Made by a program: the position numbers and the translations under genes. From the NCBI GenBank assembly GCA_023426545.1, contig JAFAAN010000171.1, positions 1 to 64,000 of the forward strand: a stretch of 64,000 nucleotides of DNA. The letters are read 5' to 3'. Within the stretch, counting starts at the first letter, position 1, and every line of letters starts with the position of its first letter. Under the pieces are notes generated by a model. The model made no database searches, was not told where the DNA came from, and saw nothing but the letters and a program-made list of their open reading frames with translations. Shown in pieces: positions 35,096 to 42,661 of the stretch. This DNA is from Pseudomonadota bacterium (GTDB taxonomy: Bacteria > Myxococcota > Myxococcia > Myxococcales > Myxococcaceae).

Positions 35096-35521
35096 TCACC
35101 GACGAAGTACAGGGAGCATCGCGAGCAGCAGCGTGCCCCATGCGGAGAGAATCGCTGCGACGCTCAGCGCTGCAACGCCAGCGGCCACCCGCTGTACCCA
35201 CGAACCACCGAGAACGAATGCGTTGATGCCGAAGCCGCGAAGGAGGTACGGGCTCGCGTTCGTCCAGCCTCCGAAGACGAGAAGCCAGGCTGTCGATTGC
35301 GAGGCTGTTTCCGGCCACTTACTCATCATGAACGCAGCTCCCCATTGCATGAAGCCGAGCATGAGCCAGTCCAGGTGTGTCGCGAGCAGGGACTTCATGT
35401 TCACCCTCGCGGCCAACCGCTTGCCCCAAGGTTGAAGCGGCACGAGCATGAAGGTGCCGAGCAAGGACGAGACGAAGACTTGAAGGCCCCCGTTGAAAGC
35501 CAGCAGCGCCACCGGATCCAC
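35096..35521 (-). CDS. Four-helix membrane protein, possibly HAB-mutase/styrene-oxide-isomerase-like
   Basis: It is 141 aa from a GTG at 35521, three bases after the stop of the desaturase gene. Four hydrophobic segments are clear: ALLAFNGGLQVFVSSLLGTF, THLDWLMLGFMQWGAAFMMS, STAWLLVFGGWTNASPYLLR and VAAGVAALSVAAILSAWGTL. The NMKSLLATHLDWLMLGFMQW stretch and four-helix length recall small membrane isomerases such as hydroxylaminobenzene mutase, but this is a pattern impression. It is translationally coupled to the desaturase. Confidence 0.6.
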   Translation of the reverse strand: MDPVALLAFNGGLQVFVSSLLGTFMLVPLQPWGKRLAARVNMKSLLATHLDWLMLGFMQWGAAFMMSKWPETASQSTAWLLVFGGWTNASPYLLRGFGINAFVLGGSWVQRVAAGVAALSVAAILSAWGTLLLAMLPVLRR

Positions 35522-35523
35522 GT

Positions 35524-36417
35524 TCAGGTCCCCTTGTCGTCGTGAAACGGCTTGAGCAGTTGTGCCCAATAATCCGCCGGGAAGCTCGGCTCCTTGGCGA
35601 TGCCGAGGTCATCCGAGGAGAATCGCTTCTCCGGCATGTACGACCACGTGCCCAGCAGATAATCCCAGAGGTTGGTGAAGAGGCCGAAGTTGACGTCACC
35701 AGCGCCTGCCCACTTGAGGTGATGGAAGCGGTGCCCTGCATTGAGCGCCAGCAGGTACTTCATCGGCCCCACCGTATAGTCCGCGTTGGAGTGCTGCATG
35801 AGGAGCTGCACGCACGACAGTGCGGCCAGCGCTGTCGCGACGCCCGAGGGAAGCCCAATCAGCAGGAGCGGAGCCACGCCCGCGGTCATCTCCATCGCTT
35901 GGTGGAGGGGGTGCTTCATCAGCCCGTTGAAGCCGTAGAAGCGTTTCACCGAATGATGCACGGCGTGGAATCGCCAGAGTAAGGGGATGCGGTGGCTCAG
36001 GTAGTGCATCAAGGTGACGCCGAAGTCGAACACCAGCACCGCGAGGAGTACCTGAAGGACGAACGGCCAGTCATGGGGCCACACATCGCGCACCGTCACC
36101 AGACCTGAAAGAAACGGCAGCGCGCAGAGGGATAGGACGTTGGAGGCTTCATTGACGATGAAGTGTGCCAGGTCGCGCCCGGCGTCCCCATGAGGACGAT
36201 TCCAGTCCGGCTCATAGGGGATGGCTCGCTCTGTGAGGAAGGACGCTCCGATTGCCGCCAGGAGGAGCCCGCCGAGCCACAGCTTCGAGGCGCTGCCGTG
36301 GATGAAGGCCAGGGCTGCACCGTTGACGCCGAGGAGCATGAAGAGAGGGTAGCCCACGCGCAATGCCTGGCGCGCCAAACGTGTCCGCGGCAGGGCTTCA
36401 AGGGAAGTTGTCAGCAT
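35524..36417 (-). CDS. Sterol desaturase/fatty-acid hydroxylase superfamily protein
   Basis: The 297-aa di-iron membrane oxygenase has the three His clusters of the family: TLMHYLSHRIPLLWRFHAVHHS (HxxxH and HxxHH, residues about 155-175) and LNAGHRFHHLKWAG (HxxHH), with a further HPLHQAMEM. Four or five hydrophobic segments precede and follow them. The enzyme hydroxylates or desaturates a lipid; the substrate is unknown. It lies 47 bases downstream of an AraC regulator gene and is followed by a coupled small membrane protein, so the three probably form one unit. Confidence 0.88.
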   Translation of the reverse strand: MLTTSLEALPRTRLARQALRVGYPLFMLLGVNGAALAFIHGSASKLWLGGLLLAAIGASFLTERAIPYEPDWNRPHGDAGRDLAHFIVNEASNVLSLCALPFLSGLVTVRDVWPHDWPFVLQVLLAVLVFDFGVTLMHYLSHRIPLLWRFHAVHHSVKRFYGFNGLMKHPLHQAMEMTAGVAPLLLIGLPSGVATALAALSCVQLLMQHSNADYTVGPMKYLLALNAGHRFHHLKWAGAGDVNFGLFTNLWDYLLGTWSYMPEKRFSSDDLGIAKEPSFPADYWAQLLKPFHDDKGT

Positions 36418-36464
36418 GGGCAGAGGGTTGCATCGCCCCACCGTCGCCGACTTGGAAGAACTGG

Positions 36465-37256
36465 CTACTCTGTTGGTGTGAGCGGCTGCTCGCTGACCCA
36501 CTCGATGCCCCGCGCAACCTCCGAGGGGGCTAGCCCGAACATGCGGCGGAACGCATTGCTGAGGTGCGAGCTGTCCGTGAAGCCCGCGACGTGAGCCGCC
36601 TGCGTGAGCGTTGCTCCGCCGTGGAAGGCCTCGGTGGCACGGCGGAGGCGAAGCCACAGGATGTAGGGGCGCAGCGGGATGCCAACGCTGGTGGAGAAGA
36701 GATGTCCCAGGCGCCCGGCGGACAGCCCCACCTCCTGCGCGAGCGCTCGCTGGCTCACGTCTCCCGCCTCGATGCGGCTCGGAAGGAGCGCGACGAGGCG
36801 CTTTATCGCTGGGTGTATCGCGCGATGGGGGAGGGTCTCTCCTATCAGTCGCACCAGCGACTCTTCCACGAGCCGCATCCAGTCGTCTGTGCGCACCAGC
36901 TCGGCCGGGAGCGGCACGCGAAGCAGCGGCGCCCCCGCCTGAACCCACGCTGCTGACGTCTCGCCTACATCGAGCTGTCGCAACCTGCGGCCTGTCCGGT
37001 CGTCCGGGTCCACGACGATGAGGAAGGTACGCGTCGCTCCTCGTTCGATGCGATGTGGGGTGTCTGGGGGAATGACGGCCACCTGTCCCTCTGCGCGGCG
37101 TCCCCGCGCATCGATGAGCGAGAGCTGCCCCTCAGAGGCGTGAACGAGCTGGAACGCGTGGTGCGAATGCTCTTGGGTCGGGCCAATGGCCCCCAGGTAC
37201 GCGAGCCAGCGCGGCCCCAACATCGCGCGGCCCAGCCATCTCTGTTCTCGTGGCAC
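36465..37256 (-). CDS. AraC-family transcriptional regulator
   Basis: The 263-aa protein has an N-terminal cupin-like sensing half (SHHAFQLVHASEGQLSLIDA, VAVIPPDTPHRIERGATR). The C-terminal double HTH has QRALAQEVGLSAGRLGHLFS, IPLRPYILWLRLRRATEAFH and TLTQAAHVAGFTDSSHLSNA followed by FRRMFGLAP. It is intact across both HTH motifs. An ATG at 37223 is an alternative start. It is placed directly upstream of the desaturase on the same strand and probably controls it in response to a small ligand. Confidence 0.9.
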   Translation of the reverse strand: MPREQRWLGRAMLGPRWLAYLGAIGPTQEHSHHAFQLVHASEGQLSLIDARGRRAEGQVAVIPPDTPHRIERGATRTFLIVVDPDDRTGRRLRQLDVGETSAAWVQAGAPLLRVPLPAELVRTDDWMRLVEESLVRLIGETLPHRAIHPAIKRLVALLPSRIEAGDVSQRALAQEVGLSAGRLGHLFSTSVGIPLRPYILWLRLRRATEAFHGGATLTQAAHVAGFTDSSHLSNAFRRMFGLAPSEVARGIEWVSEQPLTPTE

Positions 37257-37329
37257 TCCCGCCTTCTACCAGCGCCGGAGCTCCAGGACAGGAGGTACGC
37301 GTTCCAGGCTCCCCATGACAGTCCTGGGC

Positions 37330-37385
37330 TGACTGTGGCGCGCCAGGTCACCACCGTCAGTCACGCGCCCGCCACACGAAGTCGC
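37330..37385 (+). repeat. Partial copy of the 3' end of the downstream lipoprotein gene
   Basis: The bases starting CGCCAGGTCACCACCGTCA at 37341 nearly repeat those at 38911 near the end of the lipoprotein gene. The encoded peptides are RQVTTVSHAPATR here and RQVTTVNHVPATK there. This looks like the leftover tail of a lost tandem paralogue lying upstream of the surviving copy. Confidence 0.6.
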
Positions 37386-37536
37386 CCCCCACCGCGCTCA
37401 AACTCTCCGTTCCAGCGAAATCTGGGCGGTGTCAATATGTCCTACGCGCTCCAAGCGTTTCAGCGACTGATGTCGCCAGGATGTCGCCAGGAGGTCCGAA
37501 ACCAGCCTCCAGGGCCTGGGGTTCATGGAGGACGTG

Positions 37537-38952
37537 ATGCGACGGTTCGGAATGATGCTGGGGCTGTTGGGGTGCGTGGGATGCGCCATTGGCACTCGAG
37601 GTATCGCCACCCAGTACAACCCGGAGACGGGTCGGTACGAGACGCCTACGCACGAGGTCATCTATCAGGTGCCTGCCGAGGACGCGATGATGATGGCCCG
37701 GTACATCCTGGAGAAGAACCGCTATGACGTGATGGAGAAGGAGGGGGGACTGGAGATGTTCTCCTCCTTCATTCCGGACGCCATCCCCCCCGAGCGCTAC
37801 TACATCCAGGGAGAGCGGCTCGGGCCCCGGCAGGCGCTCGTTCGGGTCTTTCGCATCAGGTACACCCAGGAGGGGAGTTTCGCCGCGGAAGCATCCGGCC
37901 GTTCCGGCATGCAACTCTCCGTGCCGGATGCCTTCACCAATATTCCTGGGCTGGAGGGCTACCGGCCGGCGCACGGCTACCGCGACATGGACATCGAGCA
38001 GAAGCTCCTGGCACACCTGGAGATGGCTCCTGCGCTGGAGCTGGTGGGCGGCAATCCCCCCATTCCCATTCGTTCGGTGGTGATGGAGAGCTGGGGCGAG
38101 GAGACGGGGACCACCTCCGCGGCTCCCGCTTGTGATGCTCCGCTGGAGGGCGTCTCGTCCCTGCCCTCCGCGGGAGGCGTCCTGCTCGTGGCGGACCCGC
38201 TGGGCACGCAGGAGGTGCCGTCCGCGGCGCTGCGGATGTTGTGCGAGGCCACGGCCCAGGAACTGCCGGTGACGCTGGCGCTGTCCATTCCCATCTCCGA
38301 GCAGTCGCTCCTCGATCGCTACCTCGCCAGCGATGGTGATTCAGCGGCCGTCCAGGAACTCCTCTCGGGGAGCGCTTTCTGGCGCCGGGCATATCAGGAC
38401 GGGCGCAGCAGCCGCGCCATGCTGTGGCTCGTCGAGCAGACCCGCCTCTTGCGCGTCTCCGGAAACGACGTGGCTGTGGCCGCCATCGACTCCGACAGGG
38501 CTCAGGGCAATGAGCGCGAGGCGCAGATGGCTCAGCACCTGCTGAACGCCCAATCGAAGCGCCCCCAGGCCTGGACGCTGGTGCTCACGGGCAGCGTCCA
38601 CGCTCGCACCACGGAGGTGAGCTGGGATGGCGACTTCGAGCCCATGGGCTCTCGCGTGGCACGCGTCCTTCCCTCGGTGCGTGCCCTGGACGTGGGCTTC
38701 CAGCGCGGCACCCAGTTCGTTTGCCGCTACAACGTCTGGGACGAGGAGGTGGAGTGCAACGTCTTCGGCATCAGCCCGACGCTTGAGGCACGGCAGTCCT
38801 CCAATCAGGCCGCTGGCCTGAAGCTCTTCCCAACCCAGCAGCCCCATGGCTTCCATGGCTGGCTCTACCTGGGCGCGCTGACCGCATCGCCTCCCGCGCT
38901 CCAGGCGCCGCGCCAGGTCACCACCGTCAACCACGTGCCCGCCACGAAGTGA
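37537..38952 (+). CDS. Lipoprotein with a ChaN/EreA-like C-terminal domain
   Basis: It is 471 aa from the ATG at 37537, which has GGAGG five bases upstream; the ATG at 37525 overlaps this site and is less likely. The N-terminus is a lipoprotein signal, MRRFGMMLGLLGCVGCAIG. Residues about 30-190 are an unknown beta-rich domain (YETPTHEVIYQVPAEDAMMM). From about 225 the protein resembles the ChaN/Tiki/erythromycin-esterase-like fold: FWRRAYQDGRSSRAMLWLVE, GNDVAVAAIDSDRAQGNERE and LVLTGSVHARTTE. The usual G-N-x-H is changed to G-S-V-H. The substrate is unknown. It is likely outer-membrane anchored. Confidence 0.65.
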   Translation: MRRFGMMLGLLGCVGCAIGTRGIATQYNPETGRYETPTHEVIYQVPAEDAMMMARYILEKNRYDVMEKEGGLEMFSSFIPDAIPPERYYIQGERLGPRQALVRVFRIRYTQEGSFAAEASGRSGMQLSVPDAFTNIPGLEGYRPAHGYRDMDIEQKLLAHLEMAPALELVGGNPPIPIRSVVMESWGEETGTTSAAPACDAPLEGVSSLPSAGGVLLVADPLGTQEVPSAALRMLCEATAQELPVTLALSIPISEQSLLDRYLASDGDSAAVQELLSGSAFWRRAYQDGRSSRAMLWLVEQTRLLRVSGNDVAVAAIDSDRAQGNEREAQMAQHLLNAQSKRPQAWTLVLTGSVHARTTEVSWDGDFEPMGSRVARVLPSVRALDVGFQRGTQFVCRYNVWDEEVECNVFGISPTLEARQSSNQAAGLKLFPTQQPHGFHGWLYLGALTASPPALQAPRQVTTVNHVPATK

Positions 38953-39094
38953 CCCCGCCGCTGGCTTGCGCCAGGAACCCCTTGCGCCGAAAAGGAGGGG
39001 AGTTGTCCTGTTTGGCGCGTGGGGTTGAGTCTCGAATGCTGGTGGATGACATTGAGACGTTGAGGGACAAGGTGGGCTTCTGGGAACAGTTGAG
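38953..39094 (+). other. Intergenic stretch with a possible 20-codon leader ORF
   Basis: A short frame MLVDDIETLRDKVGFWEQLR ends in a TGA that overlaps the ATG of the next small ORF (ATGA). It may be the front half of a frameshifted gene. Nothing else is seen. Confidence 0.25.
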
Positions 39095-39217
39095 ATGACA
39101 GACGAAACGGAGGCGCGGCAGCGTTCGGAGGCTCTGCGCCGGCGCATTGTTGCGGGCGAGTTGGTTGCGAAGGGGCACTTTGTGTTCAATCGACGCCAGT
39201 TTCATGGAAAAGGGTAG
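39095..39217 (+). CDS. Possible 40-aa charged small protein
   Basis: The ORF begins MTDETEARQRSEALRRRIVA and ends NRRQFHGKG. It is strongly charged and helical, then basic. Its ATG overlaps the stop of the preceding 20-codon frame. Taken together the two frames read like one short helical protein with a frameshift. There is no family assignment and it may not be expressed. Confidence 0.3.
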   Translation: MTDETEARQRSEALRRRIVAGELVAKGHFVFNRRQFHGKG

Positions 39218-39309
39218 TGTGGGTCTGTGGAGCTTGAGGTGTCTGAATGGGATGAGGATGTTGTATTTGTTGGGCTGGTGGTTTCCTTGGTCTATGCAAT
39301 GGGCGAGAC

Positions 39310-39705
39310 ATGAGTGATTTTCTTATGAAATGCCGCTGCGGTCGGAGTTTGGAGTTCAATGATGCCTCTAGTGGTCACCGTGCGGATCTGATTGGTGAGA
39401 AGCAGTTCGATCTGTTGCTTGCTCGGGTTGCTGGTGAGATCGCAGAGTTAATGCGGTTTGAAATGCAGGGGCGGCGAAGTGAGTGGATCTGGACAAGGAT
39501 TGCGCCGAGCTGTCCTCTTGATATTGCGAATGAAGACATTGTCTCGGATTTGATTAACCGCGAGCGTGGAGCTCACTCTTACCCAGTATTGCAGTGTCCT
39601 GCATGCGGCGCGCTATATGTGTCGAAATGGCCATTTTCGTGGAAAGAGTTCTGGGAATTCACGGCGGTTGGTGCGCCAAACGACATGTTCTCCCGGATGG
39701 AGTGA
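39310..39705 (+). CDS. Zinc-ribbon-like 131-aa protein of low GC content
   Basis: It begins MSDFLMKCRCGRSLEFNDAS and ends FTAVGAPNDMFSRME. Two Cys pairs, CRCG near residue 8 and LQCPACGALYVSKWPF near 98, could bind one zinc across the chain. The middle is helical and acidic. Base composition and codon choice (gat, gtt, ttg, aat) are clearly more AT-rich than the surroundings, a sign of recent transfer. It is not recognised. Size, composition and setting between remnants fit an orphan immunity-type or phage-type gene, which is conjecture. Confidence 0.6.
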   Translation: MSDFLMKCRCGRSLEFNDASSGHRADLIGEKQFDLLLARVAGEIAELMRFEMQGRRSEWIWTRIAPSCPLDIANEDIVSDLINRERGAHSYPVLQCPACGALYVSKWPFSWKEFWEFTAVGAPNDMFSRME

Positions 39706-39712
39706 GCTGAAG

Positions 39713-40055
39713 TTCTTGGAAGCGCTGCACGAGTCGCAGCAATCGCTCCTCCTTCATCATAGGCATGGCTTGGTAGTACATGCAGCCCAGGCGGAAGAGG
39801 AAGCAGGTGCGAGTCTTCACCGTGTTGGCCTTCAGGCCCTTCTCCATGCCGAGGCTCTCGCCGGCCGCCCCCCTAGCGGCGTCAGCAGTGCCTGGGCCAA
39901 GGCGCTCACCAGCAGCAGCTTGTCTCGGCGTTCCGGACTCTTCACCCGCAACGCGGACAGGCCCATTCCGAAGCGCAAATCCTGATGTCTCGGGATGTCT
40001 CTTCACAGGTGAAGCGACGACCGTAGAGCGTCACCGTTTCGCACGCGGAGGCGCC
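39713..40055 (-). pseudogene. IS4-family transposase, C-terminal fragment with frameshifts
   Basis: On the minus strand the pieces read VTLYGRRFTCEET, then RDIQDLRFGMGLSALRVKSP (Tnp C-terminal YREK-like region, with frame changes), LLLVSALAQALLTPLG, AAGESLGMEKGLKANTVKTR and CMYYQAMPMMKEERLLRLVQ. This is the typical 3' end of IS4-type transposases in proteobacteria. At least two frame changes are needed to join them, and the 5' two thirds is missing. Confidence 0.7.
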
Positions 40056-40179
40056 AGCCCGACTGGTGGCCAGTGGTGTAGCCCCTTGAAGAGTCGGACC
40101 TGAGCTATTCCCTTATTTGAAGATTCCCCTCGGAAAATGCATGGGCGGTCGAGCGAGCAAGTTCTGAGGGAAATCGAAA

Positions 40180-40308
40180 ATGAAAGAACGCTTCAAGGTG
40201 CAGTCGGCTCCCGATATTTGTGTCAGGCAGAGTCCCGCATGGCCAGGGGGGCTGCCTGAGCAGTTCGACCACTGGAAGACCGGCTATAGCCGCTCCACTT
40301 CACACTGA
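40180..40308 (+). pseudogene. Probable IS5-type transposase fragment
   Basis: A 42-codon ORF ends PAWPGGLPEQFDHWKTGYSR plus STSH. LPEQFxHWKTVYxRF is the segment before the DDE core in IS5-family transposases (GxxWRxLPxxFGxWxTVYxRF). The remainder is absent. Other bases of 40056-40431 show nothing. Confidence 0.4.
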
Positions 40309-40431
40309 CATCGGAGCGGCAGCACGTGACATGGAGGCGAGGCAGGTGACGACGTCCGTGCGCGCCAACCTCCTCCGCGAGGCCGGGGCATGGCGCGCCT
40401 CCAACCCCTGATGAAGCTCAGCCCCCATCGT

Positions 40432-41715
40432 TCACGTCAACCCTGCCTTGGGTTCGCGCGCCCGGGGCACCGCTTCTCGGAAGAGCTTCGCGCCGAGCAG
40501 CAGCGCGAAGCCGCCCAGGAGGACGGGTAGCGCGTTCATCGCGATGGCGGTGTGCAAGCTGGCGGCGTCCGCGATGTTGCCGATGAGGGTGGGGGAAATC
40601 GCGTCGCCCAGCAGGTGGATGCACAGCACGTTCAGCCCCATGGCGAACGCGCGGAACGCGGGGGGCACGCAGTTGACGATGGCCGCGTTGATGGGGCCGC
40701 TGTTAAGGAAGACGAGGAACTGCGCCACGGCAATCGCCGCGAAGGTGGGGCCCACCGCATCCAGGTTCACCGCCAGGAACATGCATGGCGCCGCGAGCAG
40801 CAGGCCGACGCCGGACATCCACAGGCCGCCTCCCTCGCGCTTGCGGTCGAGCTTGTCGCCCAGCCAGCCCCCCGCCAGCGTCCCCAGCAGGCCCGCCACC
40901 GCTGTAATCGCGCCGAAGATGAAGCCCGAGCTGTCCTGGGCGAGGCCTCGCTCCCGCACCAGGTACGTGGGCATCCAGAAGCCCAGCCCGCCAATGGAGA
41001 ACGTCATCAGGGTGTAGCCGGCCGTCACCGCCCAGAAGGCCCCGTTGCGCCCCAGCCCCTTCAGGCCCACGAGGAAGGGCAGCTTCGCCTCCGCGTCCGG
41101 CCCGTCCATGGCCCCGCGCCGGGGCTCCGGCATGAAGAAGGCCATGGCGCCCAGAATCAGGCCCGGGACGCCCCCCGCGAAGAAGGCGACGTGCCACGAG
41201 TACGCCTGCGTCAGCCACCCGCCCAACCCGTAGCCCGCCGCCGCGCCCACCGGAATGGCGATGTAGAAGAACGCCAGCTTCCGCGTGCGCAGAGCGCGGG
41301 GGTAGAGGTCCGAGATGATGCTCGGGGCCACTGCGCCGTAGCCTGCCTCGCCGATGCCAATCACCGCGCGAGCCAGGAGCAGCGCGCCGAAGGACGTGGC
41401 CAGCCCGCTGGCGCCGGTGGCGAGGCTCCAGAGAATCACGCCGCCAGCGACGAGCAGCCGCCGCGGGAAGCGGTCCCCGAGGAACCCTCCCAGCGGCGAG
41501 GCCAGCATGAACACCACGATGAACATGGTGCCGAGCAGGCCGGACTGCGTGTCGTTGATGCCGAACTCCTTCTGGATGTCCGGCAGCGCCACCGCGACGA
41601 TGTAGCGGTCGAGGTAGTTGACCAGGTTGATGAGGGTGAGGATGAGCAGCGCATAGCCCGCGTTGCTCGCGGGCATGGCGGGCACGGCCGGTGGGGCCGC
41701 GGGTTGGGCGTTCAT
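40432..41715 (-). CDS. MFS transporter, spinster-like
   Basis: The 427-aa protein has twelve predicted helices. The first ends YALLILTLINLVNYLDRYIV, a hallmark of spinster-type MFS proteins (NYxDR). The A-like motif GGFLGDRFPRRLL and the second-half copy GGWLGDKLDRK are both present, and GIGEAGYGAVAPSIISDLYP is the conserved TM5 region. Family members export sphingolipids or small acids in eukaryotes and unknown solutes in bacteria. The start overlaps the stop of the ppx gene by four bases, so the two are co-translated, though a metabolic link is not obvious. Confidence 0.9.
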   Translation of the reverse strand: MNAQPAAPPAVPAMPASNAGYALLILTLINLVNYLDRYIVAVALPDIQKEFGINDTQSGLLGTMFIVVFMLASPLGGFLGDRFPRRLLVAGGVILWSLATGASGLATSFGALLLARAVIGIGEAGYGAVAPSIISDLYPRALRTRKLAFFYIAIPVGAAAGYGLGGWLTQAYSWHVAFFAGGVPGLILGAMAFFMPEPRRGAMDGPDAEAKLPFLVGLKGLGRNGAFWAVTAGYTLMTFSIGGLGFWMPTYLVRERGLAQDSSGFIFGAITAVAGLLGTLAGGWLGDKLDRKREGGGLWMSGVGLLLAAPCMFLAVNLDAVGPTFAAIAVAQFLVFLNSGPINAAIVNCVPPAFRAFAMGLNVLCIHLLGDAISPTLIGNIADAASLHTAIAMNALPVLLGGFALLLGAKLFREAVPRAREPKAGLT

Positions 41716-42647
41716 GAAGAGGTGGCTCCGGCTCCGAAGCGGTGCGCGAGCAATCCCCAGCGCAGGCCCCTGTCACTCACCCGGCATGCCTCCAGTCCCA
41801 ACGCCTTCACCGACTCGAGCAGGATGAGTGCGCCCGCGGCGATGACATCCGCGCGCTTGGGCTGCATGCCGGGCAGGGCGCGCCGCTGCTCCAGCGGCAT
41901 GCCGCACAGCCGGTCCGCCAGGGCGGAGAGCTCGCCCACGGACAGCGTTCCGCCATGGACCTGCTCCGCGACATACGGGGCGATGGCGTGCTGGACGGCG
42001 TACAGCGTCGTCACGGTGCCCGCCACGCCCACCAGCGCAGAGTCCGGGGGCGGCGCGGGGAGCGCCCGGAAGGTCTCCCGGAGGTGGGTCTCGATGCGTG
42101 CGCGCGCTTCGGCCGTCATCGGGTCCGAGCGCACGAAGCGCTCGGTGAGCCGCACCGCGCCCACATCGAAGCTGTGGCGGAAGTCCACATGGCCGCCGCG
42201 GTTGCCGTAGATGAACTCGGTGGAGCCGCCGCCGATGTCGAGCACCAGCAGCGGGCCGGCTGCCTCCGACGCGAAGTCCGCGTGCACCGCGGCGAAGGAC
42301 AGCTCCGCCTCCCTGGCGCCGGAGATGATTTCCACCGTCACGCCCGCACGGGCCTTCGCCGCCGCCAGGAACTCCGCGCCGTTCTCCGCGTCACGCGCGG
42401 CGCTGGTGGCGGACACGGCGAGGCCCTCCGCGCCCAGGGCCCTCGCCTCGCTGGCGAAGGACTCCAGCACCTGGAGCGTCGCTTCCATGCCCTCCGGGGA
42501 GAGCCGGTGGGTCGCGTCCACGCCCCGGCCCAGGCGGGTGATCTCCGCACGCTCCTTCACGGCCTCGAAGCGGCCGTCCGGCATGCGCTCGGCGACGAGC
42601 AGCAGCACCGAGTTGCTTCCCACATCGATGGTGGCGAAACGCGACAT
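41712..42647 (-). CDS. ppx: Ppx/GppA-family exopolyphosphatase/pppGpp phosphatase
   Basis: The 311-aa protein has the sugar-kinase/actin-like fold: MSRFATIDVGSNSVLLLVAE (phosphate 1, DxGSNS), ISGAREAELSFAAVHADF, LLVLDIGGGSTEFIYGNRGG (phosphate 2) and the C-terminal MQPKRADVIAAGALILLESV. It is the short form lacking the HD domain of E. coli Ppx. It removes terminal phosphates from polyphosphate, or the 5' phosphate of pppGpp; sequence alone does not decide which. It lies between an MFS gene (ATGA overlap) and a PLP enzyme gene 14 bases upstream. Confidence 0.9.
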   Translation of the reverse strand: MSRFATIDVGSNSVLLLVAERMPDGRFEAVKERAEITRLGRGVDATHRLSPEGMEATLQVLESFASEARALGAEGLAVSATSAARDAENGAEFLAAAKARAGVTVEIISGAREAELSFAAVHADFASEAAGPLLVLDIGGGSTEFIYGNRGGHVDFRHSFDVGAVRLTERFVRSDPMTAEARARIETHLRETFRALPAPPPDSALVGVAGTVTTLYAVQHAIAPYVAEQVHGGTLSVGELSALADRLCGMPLEQRRALPGMQPKRADVIAAGALILLESVKALGLEACRVSDRGLRWGLLAHRFGAGATSS

Positions 42648-42661
42648 GCGCGGCAGCCTAC

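Noticed and set aside
39095..39705. Toxin-antitoxin pair
   Set aside because: Neither small ORF nor the zinc-ribbon protein resembles a known toxin or antitoxin; adjacency alone is not enough.
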